The translations under genes were made by a program, and so were the position numbers. Shown piece by piece: positions 57,952 through 64,000 of a stretch of 64,000 nt of DNA (positions within the stretch are counted from its first letter, which is position 1; the number at the start of each line of letters is the position of its first letter). The notes below the pieces were generated by a model. That model was not told where the DNA came from, did no database searches, and worked only from the letters and a program-made list of their open reading frames with translations. Source of the stretch: Mycobacterium sp. GA-1841 (GTDB lineage Bacteria > Actinomycetota > Actinomycetes > Mycobacteriales > Mycobacteriaceae); the NCBI RefSeq assembly GCF_001954135.1, contig NZ_MBEQ01000109.1:1-64000 (forward strand). The letters are read 5' to 3'.

Positions 57952-59588
57952 GTTCAGGACAGGAGAAGGTGAAGGCCATGCGACTGCCCGGCACCCTGGC
58001 CGAGATCGAGGCCAGCCCCGAGGGGCCCGAGATCGGTGCATTCTTCGACCTGGACGGCACCCTGGTGGCCGGCTTCACCGGGGTGCTCATGACCAGGGAC
58101 CGGTTGCGTCGCGGCCAGATGAGCGTCGGGGAGTTCATCGGAATGGTGCAGGCCGGGCTCAACCACCAGCTGGGTCGCTCGGAGTTCGAGGACCTGATCG
58201 GCAAGGGCGCCCGGATGCTGCGTGGAAATTCCCTCAGCGATCTCGACGAACTGGGCGAACGGTTGTTCGTCAAACATGTGCAGGGACGGATCTATCCGGA
58301 GATGCGGGCCATGGTCCGCGCGCACCAGGCCCGCGGCCACACCGTGGTGCTGAGCTCGTCGGCCCTGACGGTTCAAGTCGAGTCGGTCGCCCGCTTTCTC
58401 GGGATCGACAACGTGCTGTGCAACAAGTTCGAGACCGACGACGATGGTCTGATCACCGGCGAAGTCAAGACACCGATCATCTGGGGACCCGGCAAAGCCC
58501 GCGCGGTACAGAACTTCTCTATGGCCAACGGGGTCGACCTGACCAAGAGCTACTTCTACGCCGACGGCGACGAGGATGTCGCCCTGATGTATCTGGTGGG
58601 GCATCCGCGGCCGACGAATCCGAGTGGCAAGCTTGCCGCGGTCGCGGCGAAACGCGGATGGCCGGTGCTGAAGTTCAGCAGCCGCAGCGGCAGCAGCCCG
58701 GTCGCGCAACTGCGCACGCTGGCCAGCCTGGCCACCATCCCGACCGTGGCCGCCGGCGCCGTCGGACTCGGTTTGCTGACCCGCAACAAGCGCACGGGGG
58801 TCAACTTCTTCACCTCGAACTGGAGCAAGCTTCTCATGCTCACCACCGGCATCGAGCTCAACATTCTCGGTGAGCAGAACCTGACCGCCCAACGTCCCGC
58901 GGTGTTCCTCTTCAACCACCGCAACCAGGCCGACCCGATGATCGCCGGCCGGCTGGTCGGCGTCGACTTCACCGGCGTCGGAAAGAAAGAACTCGAGCGC
59001 AACCCGCTGATGGGCCCTCTGGGCAAGGTGATGGATGCCGCGTTCATCGACCGTGAGGACCCGGAAAAGGCCGTCGAAGGTCTGCACAAAGTGGAAGAGC
59101 TTGCCCGCAAAGGTCTGTCGATTCTCATCGCCCCCGAGGGCACCCGGCTCGACACCACCGCGGTCGGTCCGTTCAAGAAGGGCCCGTTCCGCATCGCGAT
59201 GGCCGCAGGCATTCCCATCGTGCCCATTGTCATCCGCAACGCGGAGGTGATCGCGCACCGCGATTCCAGCACGTTCAACGCGGGGACGGTGGACATCGCG
59301 GTGTACCCGCCCATCCCGGTGGACGATTGGACCGTCGAGAACCTGGGTGAGCGCATCGCCGAGGTCCGACAGATCTACCTCGACACGCTGAAATCCTGGC
59401 CGCAGGACGAACTGCCCACCTTCGACATCTATACCCGCTCCGGCTCTGCCGAGAAGGCTCCAGCCAAGAAGACGACGCCGAAGAAAGCACCGGCCAAGAA
59501 AGCACCGGCGAAGAAGGCTTCCGCCAAAAAGGATGTGCCCAAACCGGATACCTCGAACGCCGGCTCGATCGCCAAGGGCCGACCGTGA
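57948..59588 (+). CDS. plsC: Bifunctional HAD-family phosphatase / 1-acylglycerol-3-phosphate acyltransferase (PlsC, Rv2483c-like)
   Basis: 546 aa. N-terminal HAD-IB hydrolase: FFDLDGTLV at about 25, SSSALT (motif II) at about 140, and YADGDEDVALM (motif III). C-terminal acyltransferase from about 290: FNHRNQADPM (H-x4-D) near 320, VGKKEL, and IAPEGTR near 390. A Lys/Ala/Pro-rich tail (repeats of AKKAP, about 505-530) closes the protein. The two domains could make lysophosphatidate acylation and a phosphatase step on one chain. Overlaps both neighbours by four bases. Confidence 0.9.
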   Translation: MSSGQEKVKAMRLPGTLAEIEASPEGPEIGAFFDLDGTLVAGFTGVLMTRDRLRRGQMSVGEFIGMVQAGLNHQLGRSEFEDLIGKGARMLRGNSLSDLDELGERLFVKHVQGRIYPEMRAMVRAHQARGHTVVLSSSALTVQVESVARFLGIDNVLCNKFETDDDGLITGEVKTPIIWGPGKARAVQNFSMANGVDLTKSYFYADGDEDVALMYLVGHPRPTNPSGKLAAVAAKRGWPVLKFSSRSGSSPVAQLRTLASLATIPTVAAGAVGLGLLTRNKRTGVNFFTSNWSKLLMLTTGIELNILGEQNLTAQRPAVFLFNHRNQADPMIAGRLVGVDFTGVGKKELERNPLMGPLGKVMDAAFIDREDPEKAVEGLHKVEELARKGLSILIAPEGTRLDTTAVGPFKKGPFRIAMAAGIPIVPIVIRNAEVIAHRDSSTFNAGTVDIAVYPPIPVDDWTVENLGERIAEVRQIYLDTLKSWPQDELPTFDIYTRSGSAEKAPAKKTTPKKAPAKKAPAKKASAKKDVPKPDTSNAGSIAKGRP

Positions 59589-61957
59589 CGGCGTTGGAGG
59601 ATTTCCCCAGTTTCAGCACCACCGACGACGCGCTCGTGCTCGCGTCGGTGTCCTCGGCCGCCGAGTTCGAACTGCTCAACGACTGGCTCAAGGCCCACCG
59701 GCACGATCATCCCGAGTCCACCGTCGAGGTGTTGCAGTTGCCGGCCACCGACGAACCCGCACCCGGAGTGTTGGCCCGGTTGGTCGAGGAACTCGAGGCC
59801 GACGAGGACCGGTTGGTGGTTCCGGTCCGGGTGTTCTGGGTGCCCGGCGGATTGCCCACCCGGCTGAAAGTGGTCGGGTTGATCTCGGGGCGTGACACGT
59901 ATCGACCGCCCGAGATCCTGCAGCGGCGCATCCTGCGCAAGGATCCGTCGCGGGCCCGGATGGTGGCCGGTGAACCGGCCAAGGTGTCCGAACTGCGCAA
60001 GCAGTGGAGCGAGACCACCGTCGCCGAAAACCCCAGGGAGTTCGCCCGGTTCGTGCTTCGGCGCGCCGTGTTGGCGATCGAGCGGGTGGAGCTTCGCCTG
60101 CTGGGCCCCGAATACAAGTCGCCGCGACTGGTCAAGCCGGAGATGCTCGACTCGGCCCGCTTCCGGCAGGGCCTGGAAGAAATCCCCGGGGCCACGGTGG
60201 AGCAGGCCGGCGAGATGCTCGACGAGCTGTCCACCGGATGGAGCCGGTTCTCGGTCGACCTGATCCCCACGATGGGCCGGGCGATCTTCAGCCGTGGATT
60301 CGATCCGCGCATCGATTACGACCGCTCCGAGATCGAGTCGATGCGCCATGCCCTCGAACGGCATCCGGCGGTGCTGCTGTTCTCGCACCGGTCCTATCTC
60401 GACGGGGTGATCGTGCCCGTGGCGATGCAGGAGAACCGGCTGCCACCGGTGTACACGTTCGCCGGCATCAATCTGTCGTTCGGGCTGATGGGGCCGTTGT
60501 TCCGGCATTCCGGGGTCATCTTCCTGCGCCGCAAACTCGAGGACCCGCTGTACAAGTACGTGTTGCGGCAGTACGTCGGCTACATCGTGGAGAAGCGGTT
60601 CAACCTGAACTGGTCGATCGAGGGCACCCGGTCGCGGACCGGAAAGATGTTGCCGCCCAAGCTCGGACTGCTCGCCTATGTTGCCGACGCCTACCTCGAC
60701 GGCCGCAGCGAGGACATCCTGTTGCAGCCGGTGTCGATCAGCTTCGACCAGCTGCACGAGACCGCCGAGTACGCGGCATATGCCCGTGGCGGCGAGAAGA
60801 CCCCCGAGGGACTGAGCTGGCTCTACAACTTCATCAAGGCGCAAGGGGAGCGCAACTACGGCAAGATCTATGTCCGCTTCCCCGAGGCGGTTTCGATGCG
60901 GGAGCACCTGGGGGAGCCCCAGGGGGCGATGGCTCACGACGAGGCGGCCAAACGTCTGGCGATGCAGAAGATGGCTTTCGAGGTGGCCTGGCGGATTCTG
61001 CGAGCCACCCCGGTGAACGCGACCAACCTGGTTTCGGCGCTGCTGTTGGGCGCTCGGGGCGTCGCGCTGACCCTGGATCAGTTGCACCACACGTTGCAGG
61101 ACTCGCTGGATTACCTGGAACGCAAGAACACTCCGATGACCAACAGCGCACTGCGGCTGCGCACCGCCGAGGGGGTGCGCTCAGCCGTCGACGCGCTGTC
61201 CGGCGGGCACCCCGTCACGCTCGTGGACAGCGGGCACGAACCGGTGTGGCGGATCGCACCCGAGGCCGAACTGGAAGCGGCGTTCTACCGCAACTCACTG
61301 ATCCATGCCTTCCTGGAGACCTCGATCGTGGAGTTGGCCCTGGCGCACGCCGCCCACGCCGCCGATGATCCGCTGCAGGCCTTCTGGAATCAGGTGATGC
61401 GGCTGCGCGACCTGCTCAAGTTCGACTTCTACTTCGCCGACTCGGTGGCGTTCCGCGACAACATCGCCGAGGAGATGTCGTGGTACGACCGGCTGTATGC
61501 CGGCGACACGGTCGACGGATGGGAGGACACCGTCCGCGCCGGAGGCGACGGCATCTATCGCATGTTGCGCACCAAGAAGCCGCTCCTGGTGGGTGCCATG
61601 TTGCGGCCGTTCTTCGAGGCCTACGGGATCGTCGCCGACGTCCTCCGCGACGCCCCGCCCGAGGTGAGTGAACGCGATCTCACCAAGCGCGCGCTCGGTG
61701 TGGGACGCCAGTTCGTCGCGCAGGGCCGGGTGTGCAGCAACGAGTCGGTCTCGGCACTGCTGTTCGCCACCGCGCGGCAGGTGGCTGCCGATCAGGATCT
61801 GCTGACCACCGGCCCCGACCTGCGGGCGCGCCGTGACGCGTTCCGAGATGAAATGCGCGGCATCGTCGACGACATGGACAAGGTCGACGAGATCGCGCGT
61901 GAGCAGTTCTACGTCCGGGAGAAACAGCGCCGCGCGCAGCGGTACCGTTCGTCCTGA
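59585..61957 (+). CDS. plsB2: Glycerol-3-phosphate 1-O-acyltransferase
   Basis: 790 aa. Acyltransferase motifs: LFSHRSYLDG (H-x4-D, about residue 262), GVIFLRRKL, IEGTRSRTGK and VSISFDQL. The size and the surrounding helical domains match PlsB2 (Rv2482c). It makes lysophosphatidate from glycerol-3-phosphate, the first step of phospholipid and triacylglycerol synthesis; PlsC and WS/DGAT upstream supply later steps, so this is a complete glycerolipid acylation operon. ATGA overlap with plsC; GTG start. Confidence 0.93.
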   Translation: MTALEDFPSFSTTDDALVLASVSSAAEFELLNDWLKAHRHDHPESTVEVLQLPATDEPAPGVLARLVEELEADEDRLVVPVRVFWVPGGLPTRLKVVGLISGRDTYRPPEILQRRILRKDPSRARMVAGEPAKVSELRKQWSETTVAENPREFARFVLRRAVLAIERVELRLLGPEYKSPRLVKPEMLDSARFRQGLEEIPGATVEQAGEMLDELSTGWSRFSVDLIPTMGRAIFSRGFDPRIDYDRSEIESMRHALERHPAVLLFSHRSYLDGVIVPVAMQENRLPPVYTFAGINLSFGLMGPLFRHSGVIFLRRKLEDPLYKYVLRQYVGYIVEKRFNLNWSIEGTRSRTGKMLPPKLGLLAYVADAYLDGRSEDILLQPVSISFDQLHETAEYAAYARGGEKTPEGLSWLYNFIKAQGERNYGKIYVRFPEAVSMREHLGEPQGAMAHDEAAKRLAMQKMAFEVAWRILRATPVNATNLVSALLLGARGVALTLDQLHHTLQDSLDYLERKNTPMTNSALRLRTAEGVRSAVDALSGGHPVTLVDSGHEPVWRIAPEAELEAAFYRNSLIHAFLETSIVELALAHAAHAADDPLQAFWNQVMRLRDLLKFDFYFADSVAFRDNIAEEMSWYDRLYAGDTVDGWEDTVRAGGDGIYRMLRTKKPLLVGAMLRPFFEAYGIVADVLRDAPPEVSERDLTKRALGVGRQFVAQGRVCSNESVSALLFATARQVAADQDLLTTGPDLRARRDAFRDEMRGIVDDMDKVDEIAREQFYVREKQRRAQRYRSS

Positions 61958-62023
61958 CCGGCCCGGCGGCTCACGTCTGACTCGCCTGGCGGCGGGGTGC
62001 CCCCGAAGCCATACCCTTGGACC

Positions 62024-64000
62024 ATGACTTCTGCCGGCCGGGTGACCGCCTCCACCGTGCGTGACAGCGCGGTGTGGCCCGTACTGGTCGGTGTCGGCCT
62101 GCTGGCCGGAGCGGTGGCCGCGGGCATCGGCGCACTGTCGTTGGCCGACGCCCTGACCGCGACGGGCCTGCCCGATCCCGGACCGGTGACCACGTACGGA
62201 CTGCCGTTCGTGCGCGCCGCGGGGGAGATCGCGGCCATCGTCGCGGTCGGGGCATTCCTGTTCGCGGCGTTCCTGGCGGCGCCGCAGTCCAACAGCGTGC
62301 TCGACGTCGCCGGCTACCGGGCGCTGCGCCTGGGCTCGGCGGCATCTGGGGTGTGGACCGTCTGCGCGGCGCTCCTGGTGCCGTTGACGGTCTCCGACGT
62401 CTCCGGGCAGCCACTGCTCGAGCACCTCGGCCCGTCCGACGTGTGGTCGGCGGCCGATCTGGTCGATGTCGCCGCCGCCTGGCGCTGGACGGCGATCCTG
62501 GCGGCCGCGGTCACCATTGCCAGCCTGCCGGTGCTCCGCTGGGGATGGACGCCGGTGCTGTTCGGCGGGTCGTTGCTGACCTTGATGCCCCTGGTTCTGA
62601 CCGGGCACTCGTCGGCCGGCGGCGCTCACGACCTGGCCACCAACAGCCTGTTCATCCACCTGGTGGCCGCGGCGTTGTGGGCCGGCGGGCTACTGGCACT
62701 GCTGGCCCACGCCATGCGTGGCGGATCCGACGGTTCGAACACCGCGCTGGCGGCGCGCCGGTTCTCGGCGTTGGCCCTCTGGTGCTTCGTCGCGATGGCC
62801 TTCAGCGGCGTCGTCAATGCGTTGGTGCGGATGCAGCCGGCCGACCTAGTGCACACCACCTACGGCTGGTTGGTGCTGGCCAAGATCGTGGCGTTGACCC
62901 TGCTCGGGGTGTTGGGATGGGCTCAGCGGCGGGTGAGCCTGACCGCTCTGGCCGCCGATCCGGGCTCCCGGGCCCCGCTGATCCGGTTGGCGCTGACCGA
63001 GGCCGCGCTGTTCGGCGTCACCTTCGGCATCGCCGTCGGCCTGGGACGAACCCCGCCGCCTCCGGAAGGGCGGGTCCCGACCGCCGCCGAGGTGGCGATC
63101 GGCTACGACTTCGCCGGGCCACCCACGGTGGCTCGGGTGCTGTTCGACTGGCGATTCGACCTGCTGTTCGGCACCGCGGCAATCGTCGGCGCGGCGGTGT
63201 ACCTGGCCGCGATGTACCGGCTGCGTCGCCGCGGTGACGCCTGGCCGGTGGGCCGCACGATCGCCTGGCTGCTGGGCTGCGCCACGCTGCTGTTCACCAC
63301 CTCATCGGGGCTCGGTCGGTACATGCCGGCCATGTTCAGCATGCACATGATCGCCCACATGCTGCTGTCCATGCTGGTTCCGGTCCTCCTGGTGCTGGGT
63401 GCTCCGGTGACCTTGGCCCTACGCGCGTTGCCCACCGCGGGCCGCGGAGCACCGCCCGGGCCGCGGGAATGGCTGTTGGCCGCGTTGCACTCGCGCGTTT
63501 CGCAGGTGCTGACCCAGCCGATCATCGCGACCGCACTGTTCGTGGCCGGTTTCTACGGCCTGTATTTCGGCGGCATCTTCGACGCCGCGGTGAGCAACCA
63601 TGCCGCCCACGTCCTGATGAACGTGCACTTCCTGCTGTCGGGCTACCTGTTCTACTGGGTGGTCATCGGGGTCGATCCGACCCCGAGGCCGGTCCCGCAC
63701 CTGGTCAAGATCGGGATGGTGTTCGCCTCGCTGCCACTGCATGCGTTCTTCGGTGTGGTGATGATGGGCATGGACACGGTGCTCGGCGAGCCGTTCTACC
63801 GGTCACTGCAGCTGCCCTGGCACACCGACCTGCTCGGGGATCAGCACCTCGGCGGTGGAATCGCTTGGGCGGCAGGCGAAGTCCCCTTGGTGATCGTGAT
63901 GCTCGCCCTGCTGATCCAGTGGCGTCGCAGCGACCAGCGCACCGCCAAGCGCCTGGACCGGGCCGCCGACCGCGACGACGACGCCGAGTTGGCGGCCTAC
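62024..64000 (+). CDS. CopD/CtaG fusion membrane protein (3' end outside window)
   Basis: 659 codons from ATG 62024 without a stop. N-terminal half: helices ending in a CopD domain with conserved His residues in TGHSSAGGAHDLATNSLFIHLVAAALWAGG. C-terminal half: caa3_CtaG domain with FSMHMIAHMLLSMLVPVLLVLGAPVTLALR, HVLMNVHFLLSGYLFYW and GDQHLGGGIAWAAGE. Both halves are intact, unlike the paralog at 19049. Likely delivers copper across the membrane and to cytochrome oxidase. Likely has its own promoter after plsB2 (66-bp gap). Confidence 0.88.
   Translation, partial: MTSAGRVTASTVRDSAVWPVLVGVGLLAGAVAAGIGALSLADALTATGLPDPGPVTTYGLPFVRAAGEIAAIVAVGAFLFAAFLAAPQSNSVLDVAGYRALRLGSAASGVWTVCAALLVPLTVSDVSGQPLLEHLGPSDVWSAADLVDVAAAWRWTAILAAAVTIASLPVLRWGWTPVLFGGSLLTLMPLVLTGHSSAGGAHDLATNSLFIHLVAAALWAGGLLALLAHAMRGGSDGSNTALAARRFSALALWCFVAMAFSGVVNALVRMQPADLVHTTYGWLVLAKIVALTLLGVLGWAQRRVSLTALAADPGSRAPLIRLALTEAALFGVTFGIAVGLGRTPPPPEGRVPTAAEVAIGYDFAGPPTVARVLFDWRFDLLFGTAAIVGAAVYLAAMYRLRRRGDAWPVGRTIAWLLGCATLLFTTSSGLGRYMPAMFSMHMIAHMLLSMLVPVLLVLGAPVTLALRALPTAGRGAPPGPREWLLAALHSRVSQVLTQPIIATALFVAGFYGLYFGGIFDAAVSNHAAHVLMNVHFLLSGYLFYWVVIGVDPTPRPVPHLVKIGMVFASLPLHAFFGVVMMGMDTVLGEPFYRSLQLPWHTDLLGDQHLGGGIAWAAGEVPLVIVMLALLIQWRRSDQRTAKRLDRAADRDDDAELAAY

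Noticed and set aside
59429..61090. 553-codon minus-strand open frame opposite plsB2
   Set aside because: Low-complexity composition of an antisense shadow; plsB2 is certain.
61295..62659. 454-codon minus-strand open frame
   Set aside because: Crosses the end of plsB2 and the start of the CopD/CtaG gene; no motifs.
1..64000. CRISPR arrays, rRNA genes, complete insertion sequences
   Set aside because: No array of spaced direct repeats, no rRNA-like segment and no transposase motif was seen; the only tandem repeat is the 3 x 32 bp unit at 25594.

Overview
The window is high-GC actinobacterial DNA from a mycobacterium, most likely a fast-growing Mycolicibacterium. The evidence is a PPE protein, MmpS/MmpL, a SigC-type ECF sigma factor, mycobactin genes mbtK/mbtL/mbtM, PrpR with the methylcitrate genes, and a PlsB2/PlsC/wax-ester-synthase operon. 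Assignments rest on reading motifs and on remembered family members; no database search was run.

Layout. 1-5.0 kb: a GntR regulator (cut by the left edge) faces a small catabolic operon (flavin monooxygenase, CoA-transferase, CitE-like lyase); a methyltransferase follows. 5.0-22.6 kb: a metallophore/copper locus. PPE, isonitrile-forming oxidase, FcoT-like thioesterase, FadD10-like ligase, carrier protein, single-module NRPS and a free-standing HMA copper-binding protein are followed by a PepSY membrane protein, the sigma factor, a Cu(I) P-type ATPase, a CtaG/CopD-like protein, a DUF5134 protein and a zinc-finger membrane protein (candidate anti-sigma). Five transcription units here carry the same promoter, GGGAACT-N16-CGAC(C/T)A, with exactly constant spacing. 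This makes the locus look like a self-contained ECF regulon with the sigma gene inside it. 22.6-27.7 kb: PrpR and prpDBC for propionyl-CoA. 28-31 kb: mbtK-mbtL-mbtM. 31-39 kb: a DHFR-like protein, a five-gene oxidoreductase/GH15 operon with a divergent MarR gene, and a hydrolase. 39-43.7 kb: TetR/MmpL/MmpS and a universal stress protein.

44-55.3 kb is an accessory island. It holds four paralogous DapB-N-like oxidoreductases, an SDR, a VOC protein, an NTF2-like protein, a molybdopterin oxidoreductase (apparently frameshifted near its C-terminus), a hydrolase and two TetR regulators, one with a pair of near-identical palindromic operators. It is flanked by an intact universal stress gene on the left and, on the right, by a wrecked copy of that gene, a tRNA-Arg and a decayed PD-(D/E)XK endonuclease. 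56.4-64 kb: acyltransferases for triacylglycerol/phospholipid synthesis and a second CopD/CtaG protein cut by the right edge.

How it fits together: the 5-22 kb locus would make, under sigma control, a lipopeptide with isonitrile groups that binds metal, and would handle copper at the membrane through the HMA protein, P-ATPase, PepSY and DUF5134 proteins. The 44-55 kb island looks like an uncharacterised degradative or modifying pathway built on repeated duplication of one oxidoreductase family.
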